A stretch of DNA of 32,754 bases from an uncultured Bacilli bacterium (lineage in GTDB: Bacteria; Bacillota_I; Bacilli_A; RF39; UBA660): contig CAJTXY010000008.1 of the NCBI GenBank assembly GCA_910583685.1, positions 1 to 32,754 of the forward strand. The letters run 5' to 3'. Both the position numbers and the translations under genes were made by a program. The notes beneath the pieces were generated by a model. The model saw only the letters and a program-made list of their open reading frames with translations. It made no database searches and was not told the origin of the DNA. Position 1 is the stretch's first letter. Every line of letters begins with the position of its first letter. Positions 8,111-15,600 of this stretch are shown piece by piece.

Positions 8111-8209
8111 AAAAACATTGAAAAATAAAGAAAATATCAAAATGAAAAGGCGGAAAAACAAAAAAATATGAAAAATAAAAAAACAGAAAAATGGTAAAAC
8201 GTACAAAAA
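8111..8209. other. Phased A-tracts upstream of the nrdD2 promoter
   Basis: Runs of four to seven A start at about 8111, 8121, 8131, 8139, 8161, 8171, 8187, 8196 and 8205, many of them roughly one helical turn apart. Such phasing is known to bend DNA. The 317-bp gap 8055-8371 contains the tdk terminator, these A-tracts and the nrdD2 promoter; no gene is seen in it. Confidence 0.45.
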
Positions 8210-8307
8210 TGTAAATTGTCGTAAATCGAACAAAAAAGTTTTTTTATGACTTTCTTTATATATCAATGTTTCCTGAAAAATAGTAAAAAAAATGGCAAAA
8301 ATTTGTA

Positions 8308-8336
8308 TTGCAATTTGAATTTTTACATCATAAAAT
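8308..8336 (+). promoter_or_regulatory. Promoter of the split nrdD operon
   Basis: -35 TTGCAA (8308-8313), 17-bp spacer, -10 TAAAAT (8331-8336), giving a leader of about 30 nt before the AGGAGG and ATG 8372. The -35 is the centre of an imperfect dyad spanning 8297-8324 (11 of 14 pairs). Its TTGCAA core is shared with the palindrome upstream of nrdD1, which suggests, but does not show, a common regulator. Confidence 0.6.
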
Positions 8337-8371
8337 GAATTTAGATACAGAAGGAAGTAGGAGGGTACAAT

Positions 8372-10687
8372 ATGACAGATCTATGTGAAAAAACAGAAGA
8401 ACTAACAGTGATCAAAAGAAATGGAAAAAAAGTGGATTTTGATGAAACAAAAATCGCACTCGCTATAAAAAAGGGATTTGATAGTGTAGAAGTAGATATT
8501 GACGAAGATGAGAAGGAAAGAAAATACACAGCAAAAGATATACAAAAAGTCTACCAAGCAGTATTAAAAAGAATAGAAAAAGAAACCAAGGAAGTAAATA
8601 AACTTAAAATAGAACAAATTCAGGACTATATTGAAGAAGAGCTTTCAAAACAAGGGTATGAAGATGTTTATAAATCATTTACAAATTACAGAGAAAGAAG
8701 AAATCAATCAAGAAATGCCTTCTTCGAAGATAAAAAGACTCATAGGTTTTTAAAAACGTTAGAAAACTTAGGATTAAAATCAGCAAATGAGGATGATGCA
8801 AAAAGAGAAAATGCAAACATTGATGGAAATTCGCCAATGGGAACAATGCTTCAATATGGTGCAACAGTATCTAGAGAGTTTGCCAAAGCATATTTAATGA
8901 AACCAGAATATGCAAAAATGCACGATGAGGGAGTCATTCACATTCATGATATGGACTTTCTTGCAATGGGGACAACTACTTGTTGTCAAATTGATTTATC
9001 TCGTCTTTTCAAAAATGGATTTGATACAGGACATGGCTTTGTAAGACCTCCACAAGATATTTCAACTTATGGTTCTCTTGCAGCCATTGTTCTTCAGGCA
9101 AATCAAAATGACCAACACGGGGGACAGGCAATCCCAGCACTTGACTATTACCTAGCCCCAGGTGTATTAAAGACATTTAAGAAACAGTTTAAACAGACTG
9201 TCTATGATTTCTTAGATTTAGAAGGATTTTTAGCAGTAATAAATATAGACAGAATCATTCGAGAAATTGATAAATGTGAGAGTATGGATTTTGATATCAC
9301 AACATTAACAGATTATCAAAAGGGTTCTAAAAGAATTCAAGAAATTTTTGATAAAGCATATGAGAAAGCAATCCAAAAAACAGATCGTGCTACTCAACAG
9401 ACAATGGAAGCATTGATTCATAATTTAAATACAATGCATTCACGTGCTGGAGCACAAGTACCATTCTCATCTGTAAACTTTGGAACAGACACTTCGCCTG
9501 AAGGAAGAATGGTAATTAAAAATTTCTTACTAAGTGCTGATCGTGGACTAGGAAACGGAGAAACACCAATTTTCCCAGTATCTATCTTTAAAGTAAAAGA
9601 AGGGATTAACTATAATGAAGGGGATCCAAACCACGACTTGTTTAGACTCGCTTGTAAAGTATCTGCCAAAAGGCTTTTCCCTAACTTTGCATTTATTGAT
9701 GCTCCTTTTAACTTACAATATTACAAACCAGGGAATATCAATACTGAGATTTCTTATATGGGATGTCGTACACGTGTAATAGGCGACGTTACATCACCTG
9801 ATAATGAAGTGGTAACTGGTAGAGGAAATCTTTCTTGGACAACGATTAACCTTCCTCGCCTTGGAATAAAACACGGAATTGCCTTAAAGGAACGTGATAA
9901 AGCAGATATGAAGGCATTTTATCAGGAATTAGAAGGATTAATGGATAAAGTCAAAGATCAATTACTCGAAAGATTTGAAGTACAATGTAGCAAACATTGC
10001 TATAATTTCCCATTCTTACTTGGACAAGGGGTATGGACAAATGGAGAAAAATTAAAACCAACAGATCGTTTAAGAAAGGTATGGAAACACGGTTCATTAT
10101 CGATTGGATTTATTGGACTAGCAGAATGTTTGAAAGCTCTAACTGGTAACCATCATGGAGAAGATGAAAAGAGTAAAAAACTAGGTTTAGAAATCATTAA
10201 ATTTATGCGTAAAAAATGTGATGAATATGCAAACGAATACCGCTTAAATTTTGCTTGCATTGCCACACCAGCAGAAGGAATTTCTGGAAGATTTACAGGA
10301 ATTGATAAAGCAATCTATGGAAAAATTAAAGGTGTAACAGACAGGGAGTACTATACAAATTCATTCCACATACCAGTATATTTCAAGATTAGTATTGCTG
10401 ATAAAATTAAAGCAGAAGCACCATATCACGCCCTTACTAACGGAGGACATATCTCTTATATTGAATTAGATGGAGATACTGCTTCCAATGTAGATGCCTT
10501 CGAAAAGGTAATTCATATTATGAAAGAGTCAGGTATCGGTTATGGAGCAGTAAACCATCCAGTAGATCGGGATCCTGTATGTGGTTATGTCGGTGTAATT
10601 AACGATGTTTGTCCAGGATGTGGACGCAAAGAATTTGAAGGAATTCCACTAGAGAAGATTACTAGCCCAGAATGCTGTGGTAGATAA
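8372..10687 (+). CDS. nrdD: Class III ribonucleotide reductase, large chain lacking the glycyl-radical segment
   Basis: 771 residues of the Lactococcus/Clostridium-type NrdD. An ATP-cone occupies about residues 10-110, followed by the catalytic barrel (IHIHDMDFLAMGTTTCCQIDL, HSRAGAQVPFSSVNFGTD, SYMGCRTRV, GRGNLSWTTINLPRLG). The chain reaches the zinc region (C737, C747, C750) and then stops after a short tail ending ECCGR (C768, C769). The glycyl-radical motif that every class III reductase needs is absent here. It is encoded in the next ORF (10726-10905), in a different frame, 38 nt downstream with its own strong RBS. The position of the usual first zinc Cys is D734. Start: AGGAGG lies seven bases before the ATG. 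The enzyme is presumably active only as a two-chain complex with the 59-residue protein after activation by NrdG2. Confidence 0.93.
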   Translation: MTDLCEKTEELTVIKRNGKKVDFDETKIALAIKKGFDSVEVDIDEDEKERKYTAKDIQKVYQAVLKRIEKETKEVNKLKIEQIQDYIEEELSKQGYEDVYKSFTNYRERRNQSRNAFFEDKKTHRFLKTLENLGLKSANEDDAKRENANIDGNSPMGTMLQYGATVSREFAKAYLMKPEYAKMHDEGVIHIHDMDFLAMGTTTCCQIDLSRLFKNGFDTGHGFVRPPQDISTYGSLAAIVLQANQNDQHGGQAIPALDYYLAPGVLKTFKKQFKQTVYDFLDLEGFLAVINIDRIIREIDKCESMDFDITTLTDYQKGSKRIQEIFDKAYEKAIQKTDRATQQTMEALIHNLNTMHSRAGAQVPFSSVNFGTDTSPEGRMVIKNFLLSADRGLGNGETPIFPVSIFKVKEGINYNEGDPNHDLFRLACKVSAKRLFPNFAFIDAPFNLQYYKPGNINTEISYMGCRTRVIGDVTSPDNEVVTGRGNLSWTTINLPRLGIKHGIALKERDKADMKAFYQELEGLMDKVKDQLLERFEVQCSKHCYNFPFLLGQGVWTNGEKLKPTDRLRKVWKHGSLSIGFIGLAECLKALTGNHHGEDEKSKKLGLEIIKFMRKKCDEYANEYRLNFACIATPAEGISGRFTGIDKAIYGKIKGVTDREYYTNSFHIPVYFKISIADKIKAEAPYHALTNGGHISYIELDGDTASNVDAFEKVIHIMKESGIGYGAVNHPVDRDPVCGYVGVINDVCPGCGRKEFEGIPLEKITSPECCGR

Positions 10688-10725
10688 TATAAATAAAAAT
10701 AGAAAAGAAATAAGGAGGAAAAATT

Positions 10726-10905
10726 ATGGAAAAAATAGTAGGAGAAGGACAAGGGTTTGAGAGAATTAGAAGAGTTACTGGTTATTTAGCAGGAGATGTT
10801 TCTCGTTTCAACAATGGAAAAAGAGCAGAGGAACATGATCGTGTAAAACATAGTGGTGCAAAAGACCTAACTTGTAAAAAAGAAGCTGTTAAAAATGAAA
10901 ATTAG
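10726..10905 (+). CDS. Stand-alone glycyl-radical domain of NrdD
   Basis: 59 residues. The segment FERIRRVTGYLAGDVSRFNNG, followed by RAEEHDRVKHSG, is the end of a normal class III NrdD: the radical-carrying Gly is G19 in RVTGYL. A perfect AAGGAGG lies seven bases before the ATG, and the frame differs from that of the upstream large chain, so this is a separate polypeptide and not a readthrough product. It overlaps nrdG2 by 11 bases. Family knowledge: the glycyl radical, formed by NrdG, generates the active-site thiyl radical; a separately encoded glycyl-radical piece is reminiscent of GrcA/YfiD, which repairs cleaved pyruvate formate-lyase. About 16 extra residues (with C50) follow the usual NrdD end. 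It must dock onto the large chain for catalysis (inference). Confidence 0.9.
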   Translation: MEKIVGEGQGFERIRRVTGYLAGDVSRFNNGKRAEEHDRVKHSGAKDLTCKKEAVKNEN

Positions 10906-11446
10906 ACTTGCAGCTGGCCTGCAGAAGGATTCAATTGTAGACGGAGAAGGAATTCGAACTGTTATTTGGACCCAAGGTTGTCCTCATAACTGCAAAGGAT
11001 GCCATAATCCGATGACCCATAGCTTTGAAGATGGGGCATTAATAGAGGTAGAGGAAGTCATCGAGGAATTAAAACAGCTGAAAGGGCAGACTGGTATCAC
11101 CTTATCAGGGGGAGATCCTGTATGCCAAAGTGATGCTTGTCTAGAAATCGCTCGTGCTGCCCATTCTCTTGGATTAAATGTTTGGTGCTATACAGGTTTT
11201 ACTTATGAACAGATGATAAGAAATCCAAAGCATAAAAAACTGCTAGAAGAAATTGACATCTTAGTAGATGGAAAGTTTATTTTAGAAAAGAAAAGCTATG
11301 ACATTTACTTTAGAGGCTCTACCAATCAAAGGATTATTAATGTAAAGGCCTCTTTAGAAAAAGAGATGGTTGTATTAGAAAAAAGATATATGGAAAATAA
11401 AAAAGAAGACAATCATTATAAGAAACCAGAATATTTATTTATATAG
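10895..11446 (+). CDS. nrdG: Anaerobic RNR activating protein (radical SAM), second copy
   Basis: 183-residue activase with radical SAM cysteines C29, C33 and C36 (GCPHNCKGCHN), an N-terminal DGEGIRTVIWTQG segment and the TLSGGDPV SAM motif. The ATG lies inside the end of the glycyl-radical ORF (11-bp overlap) with only a weak RBS, so its translation is probably coupled to that small gene. Its likely substrate is the small protein's G19 in complex with the 771-residue chain, rather than the intact NrdD1. The stop codon is built into the stem of the terminator that follows. Confidence 0.94.
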   Translation: MKIRLAAGLQKDSIVDGEGIRTVIWTQGCPHNCKGCHNPMTHSFEDGALIEVEEVIEELKQLKGQTGITLSGGDPVCQSDACLEIARAAHSLGLNVWCYTGFTYEQMIRNPKHKKLLEEIDILVDGKFILEKKSYDIYFRGSTNQRIINVKASLEKEMVVLEKRYMENKKEDNHYKKPEYLFI

Positions 11447-11460
11447 GTTTCTTTTTTTTT
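11420..11460 (+). terminator. Terminator of the split nrdD operon
   Basis: Stem AAGAAACC/GGTTTCTT (11420-11427 and 11446-11453) with an 18-nt loop and a T run to 11460. The left arm and loop lie within the last codons of nrdG2. Confidence 0.75.
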
Positions 11461-11467
11461 CGAATAG

Positions 11468-11476
11468 TGTTATGAT
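11468..11476 (+). promoter_or_regulatory. Extended -10 element for the two-TM protein gene
   Basis: TGTTATGAT: a TGn motif with a TATGAT hexamer; no good -35 is seen. It contains the ATG at 11472, which would therefore be untranscribed, supporting the downstream ATG at 11499. Confidence 0.4.
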
Positions 11477-11498
11477 AAGAAAAACTGGGAGGCATACG

Positions 11499-12212
11499 AT
11501 GAAAAAAGTAAAAAGTAAAAATACAAAAAAAACAAAAAATTCATTTCGCTTTTTAATTAAAATGTCTATGTGCTTGATTTATTTTGTAGTAGCTTTTATT
11601 CTAGCTTACTGTGCTTTTAGGTTATATACAGAAGAAGTAAAACCAATCAAATGGGAAAATGCTAGCAATACAAAAGATTATACTTATGTCGATATTGATA
11701 AAATGTCAGAAAAATTTGCAAGTATTGATAATAAAAAAGATATTCATTTTATTATTGATGAAGAAGAAAAAACAGGACTTTGGCATATTTATCTTTTAGC
11801 AATTGATAAAAAAGACTACAAAAAATACAAAAAAACAATTGATTACTCTTATAATAGAATAGATAAAAAGCCAAAACGAGTACGTGTTTACGGTTACCCC
11901 GCAGCCACCTCCAAGCAACTAAAGGAACTAACCATTAAAAATTATAAAAACTTTGTATCTTTCGAAAATGAAGTAGAATTAACACTTGAAAATTTTGATA
12001 TTTATTTAACCAATACCTATCTAGACTCTACAAGAGAAAAACAAAAGAATTTTAATTGGATCGTTGTAATATTAATGATATTAGATTTAATTTTATTAGT
12101 ATTAATCATTGTGACTATTCTAGATAAAGACAAAATAGTAGATGAAGTAGACAAACTAGTAGAACAAGAAGAGAAGAAAAGGAAACAGCAAAAAAATAAG
12201 AAAAGAAAGTAA
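11499..12212 (+). CDS. Unknown protein with two transmembrane segments
   Basis: 237 residues, not recognised. A very basic N-terminus (KKVKSKNTKKTKN) is followed by a TM helix (about 20-40), an extracytoplasmic Lys/Tyr/Asp-rich domain of about 145 residues (KKDYKKYKKTIDYSYNR, VRVYGYPAATSKQLKEL), a second TM helix (about 188-210, VVILMILDLILLVLIIVTIL) and a highly basic cytoplasmic tail. Both termini are probably cytoplasmic by the positive-inside rule. The start is set by GGGAGG eight bases before ATG 11499; the upstream in-frame ATG falls in the -10 element. It appears monocistronic, between the nrdG2 terminator and the hairpin at 12238-12270. Resembles in layout small envelope proteins of unknown role; no enzyme motif is visible. 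Confidence 0.75.
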   Translation: MKKVKSKNTKKTKNSFRFLIKMSMCLIYFVVAFILAYCAFRLYTEEVKPIKWENASNTKDYTYVDIDKMSEKFASIDNKKDIHFIIDEEEKTGLWHIYLLAIDKKDYKKYKKTIDYSYNRIDKKPKRVRVYGYPAATSKQLKELTIKNYKNFVSFENEVELTLENFDIYLTNTYLDSTREKQKNFNWIVVILMILDLILLVLIIVTILDKDKIVDEVDKLVEQEEKKRKQQKNKKRK

Positions 12213-12237
12213 ATTTTGATACTTGATTAATAATACC

Positions 12238-12270
12238 AAAAAAGGGCTATTGTTTTTACAAATGCCCTTT
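12238..12270 (-). terminator. Hairpin with T run on the minus strand
   Basis: Stem AAAGGGC/GCCCTTT (12241-12247 and 12264-12270) with further TTGT/ACAA pairing inside. On the plus strand it is followed by AATATT, but on the minus strand by six T. It may end the two-TM gene, yet it is better built to stop leftward transcripts coming from the segment at 12345-12602. Confidence 0.55.
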
Positions 12271-12321
12271 AATATTGAAAATAAATTTACTTTCTTCTTT
12301 AATTTTCAGCCATAAAAGTGT

Positions 12322-12344
12322 TCATAAAGGAAGATACTTTATGA
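12322..12344 (+). repeat. Left 23-bp inverted repeat
   Basis: It is the exact reverse complement of 12603-12625. Each copy has 8-bp arms TCATAAAG and CTTTATGA around a 7-bp asymmetric spacer (GAAGATA in this copy). That is the architecture of a tyrosine-recombinase core site: two inverted binding arms and a directional crossover spacer. Confidence 0.85.
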
Positions 12345-12349
12345 CGGTT

Positions 12350-12365
12350 TTTATCTTAAGATAAA
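12350..12365. repeat. 16-bp perfect palindrome inside the invertible segment
   Basis: TTTATCTTAAGATAAA, self-complementary throughout. It lies just inside the left repeat, about 20 bp downstream of the possible leftward -10. It could be an operator or hairpin that becomes adjacent to the protease gene after inversion. Confidence 0.45.
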
Positions 12366-12385
12366 CTCCAGAGTAAAATCACTTT

Positions 12386-12413
12386 ATTATAATAAATATA
12401 CAATAAACGACAA
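12386..12413 (-). promoter_or_regulatory. Possible leftward promoter inside the invertible segment
   Basis: On the minus strand, TTGTCG (12408-12413), 16-bp spacer, TATAAT (12386-12391). In the present orientation it fires toward the hairpin at 12238-12270; after inversion it would face the protease. The sequence is AT-rich, so chance occurrence is possible. Confidence 0.35.
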
Positions 12414-12573
12414 AATTTGGCAATAAATACTTAAAAAAATGATAAAAATTATTGAAAAAAACAGATATTTCCAGTCAGAAGTTGGTCAAAGTATGCTATA
12501 TACCCAATAAGAAAAAACATAATTCGATTTTTTATAAAAACAGTCAAAAATTTAGTCAGTTCGATAATTTCAC

Positions 12574-12601
12574 TTGTAAATAAAAATAAAATCTATATAA
12601 A
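12574..12601 (+). promoter_or_regulatory. Rightward promoter of the surface protease, inside the invertible segment
   Basis: -35 TTGTAA (12574-12579), 16-bp spacer, -10 TATAAA (12596-12601), ending one base before the right inverted repeat. The expected transcript starts within the repeat and gives a leader of about 40 nt. Confidence 0.55.
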
Positions 12602-12602
12602 A

Positions 12603-12625
12603 TCATAAAGTATCTTCCTTTATGA
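12603..12625 (-). repeat. Right 23-bp inverted repeat
   Basis: Exact reverse complement of 12322-12344, with the asymmetric 7-bp spacer reading TATCTTC here. It lies between the -10 element and the protease RBS (AAGGTGG at 12635-12641), so inversion would exchange the promoter and leave the translation signals intact. Confidence 0.85.
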
Positions 12626-12648
12626 TAATCAAAAAAGGTGGTATTAAA

Positions 12649-15600
12649 ATGAAAAATAGGATGAATACGAAAACTGAAAAATCGAAATATGGGACACAGC
12701 TTGCCTTATTAAGTACTTGTACCCTTATCATATTAGGATCTGTAATATTTTATGGGTTTAGATCAAGCTATGCTATTGTAGAGCCGACTGAGAGTAATAA
12801 TCCTTTTGAAAACTACTATTTAAATCCTGCTTATGTAAAATATTATAATTCTAATATTGAAGAAAAGAAGCAGTATAAGCTAATACCCACTAAATACATA
12901 TTAAAATATACTAATAGTTCATCAAATAATATGTTATCATCAGTTACCTCCATTTTTTCCAAAAAGAAAGCATCTAGCACCAATTTACCATCTTACTATA
13001 ATTTGAAAGATGAAGGAATGATAACAGCAGTTAAAAATCAAGGGTATGCCAATTTATGTTGGGCCTTTGCCTCTAACGCAGCACTTGAGGGAACATTATT
13101 AAAAAAAGGGGTAGTGACGAATAAGGACAGTTTATCACTTTCTGAAAGACAACTTGATTTTGCAACGGCGAAAGAAGAAAATTTCGTAGAACATTTCAAT
13201 CCATACTCTTTGAACCGCAGTTTGTTAAGTGGAGGAAATTTTGAAAGAGCTTGGAAAAGTTTAGCCAGTGGAGTCTCACCAATTACAACCAAGAAGTTTG
13301 GAGAATATAGTGATAGTGATATAAGTAAAAAAAGTATAAAAGATGTACTAGACACAAAAAATGTTGAGTATTCTGTCGATGGTCATATACAATATGGTGG
13401 AACTTATGTTAATGATGATATCTTTCTAGAACCTGGTTCTCCTATTTCAGATAGTGATAGATATTCCTTAATTCAAAAGTTAAAAGAGCATATTTATAAT
13501 AATGGGCCAATATTTTTTGGCAGCCCAATTTCTCCTGGATTAAATAATAGATATAACTACCGAGATTTAGATCATAATCAATATTTATTAAACGTTTTTG
13601 AAACGAACTTTTATGAATATGCTCAGATGAGTCCGCATGCAATGACAATCATTGGCTGGGATGATCAATATACATATGATTACTGTTATACTTCAGACAG
13701 TCTTAGCTCAAGGGCAACCTCTTCCGATGAAGAAGTTACTTGGAAAAATGATGGAATTAGAGAATGTCCAAACAATGCAGTAGGAACAGGTGCCTTTATT
13801 GTTAAAAATTCATGGGGAGAAAGCAACAATCCATATCTTTATCTAGCCTATAGCTCACACATTAATGAGATAATTGGTATTACAGAAGTATCACAAAAAA
13901 ACTGGGATATGAATTATGATGCGACTAAAGCCTATGAAATAGTTGATAATTATAAGAGTTCTGAAATAACAGAGGCTGGAAATGAAAAAAATGTAGTAAT
14001 AAAATATGGAAGAAGTTCCGCTATTCCTGAAATATTACAAAAAGTATCATTTTCTTATACAGGAAAAGGAGATAATAATCTCTCTGTCTATTTTAGTAAT
14101 AATGGAAAAGACTATATTTATACTGGAAGCATAGCAGTTAATGAAGTTGGTAGCTACACTTTGAAGGTTAATGATTTAAAGTTAACCAATAATCAGTTTT
14201 ATCTTAAATTTAGTTTTGAATCTAAAGATGTCTCTTTAAGTGATATAAATGCCTTTAGCACCTATACGGATAATGATTCTAATATATTAGCAGACACCGT
14301 CATTGATCATTTAGATGATTATACTATAGCAGATGATAAAATATTATTGTATACAGTAACAAGGAATATTGATTCTGGAAATACCATCGAATATAAATTG
14401 TACGATAAAAATAATAATGATATTAGTGATACTATGACAGTCGAGCAGAATATTGTATTAAATAATTTTGTAAAGCCAGTAATTAAACTGAAAACCAGAA
14501 AAGTTGGCAATTATGTTCTAAAAACAATATACAATGGAAATGTGCTTGATAGTGAAAATATCGAAATAAAAAATCTTAAAAGTTTATGGAAAGCAGGAGA
14601 TGGAAGTCTTGATAATCCTTACATTATCGAAACCAAAGAAGATTTTATTAATATCTTTACGGATAAGAGATATATGTCGGTAAATTATAAATTAGGAAAT
14701 AGTATCGATTTCAGTGATATTGAAAACTGGGATGCTTCAAAATATTATAAAAATACCTCTAGTAAATTTTCTGGAACATTTGATGGTGAAAACTATGCAA
14801 TTTCTGGTATTAGCTGTAACAGTCTATTCTGTTCCCTATTTCCCGAGATTGAAAATGGAACTATAAAAAATATCATATTTAAAAATATTAATATTAACTA
14901 TTATCTAGAAAGTGAATCTACAATTTCAACAAAAGGATTTATTTTAAGTAATAATATAGATAATTCCACTATTGAAAACATTGTTGTAGAAAATTCCGTT
15001 TCCATCCATTCCAATACCAATGTTGCCTCTTTAATAGGAAATGCCCAAAATTCTAAAATAGCTAAAGTTGCCAATTACGCAAACATAACTTCAGTTGCTG
15101 ATGAAAATACCACCACAGCAGGAATTGTTGCTTGTGCATATGATACGGAGATTGATCAATGTTATAATTACGGAAATATTACTGGTCTGGCAGACACGGG
15201 AGGAATCGTTGGGTATATGCTATCGACTAATATTTTTAGGGGAGTATCAGGGCCCGAAGAAGAGCCATTAACATCAGTAACGAATTCGTACAATTTAGGT
15301 ATCATAACCTCTAAATGCTCTGATCTATGGTGTTCTCATGGCGGTGTTGGTGGGATCGCTGGAGACATTTCTTATGGTACATTAGAAAACTGTTATGATA
15401 ATTCAAAATATTTAGAAACTAACGTAGCCTATGGCCATTTAATTGGGACTGCAGATAGTGTAATGATAAATAATAGTTATTATATTTTAGATAATAAAAA
15501 ATCATCCATAGGAAAGAACAGAGGTAGTATTGAGACAAATGTATTGGCAAAAACAGATGCCGAATTAAAATTACAATCAACATTTAAAGGATTTGATTTT

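Larger units (their letters stand above)
12322..12625. other. Probable invertible promoter segment (phase-variation switch)
   Basis: Two identical 23-bp inverted repeats enclose 258 bp (12345-12602) that hold no gene. The segment contains a rightward promoter ending one base before the right repeat, a possible leftward promoter, and a 16-bp palindrome. It lies immediately upstream of a surface protease gene, whose RBS and start are outside the right repeat. Size, repeat design and target match known phase-variable promoters such as those of C. difficile cwpV or Bacteroides capsules. As written, the switch would be ON. No recombinase is encoded in the window, so one would have to act in trans. 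The rest of the gene-free stretch 12213-12648 holds the hairpin at 12238-12270 and nothing else recognised. Confidence 0.7.

Noticed and set aside
8095..8371. NrdR boxes or a riboswitch upstream of nrdD2
   Set aside because: No pair of NrdR-like boxes could be found, and the likely transcript leader is only about 30 nt, too short for a riboswitch.
10670..10740. Frameshift or sequencing error breaking nrdD2
   Set aside because: The large chain ends with its own CC tail, 38 nt with stop codons in the spacer separate the parts, and the small ORF has a perfect RBS at ideal spacing; this looks like a stable split.
12322..12625. The two 23-bp repeats as a pair of repressor operators forming a loop
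   Set aside because: Not excluded, but the asymmetric spacer is conserved exactly in inverted copies and the repeats bracket a promoter, which fits recombination sites better.
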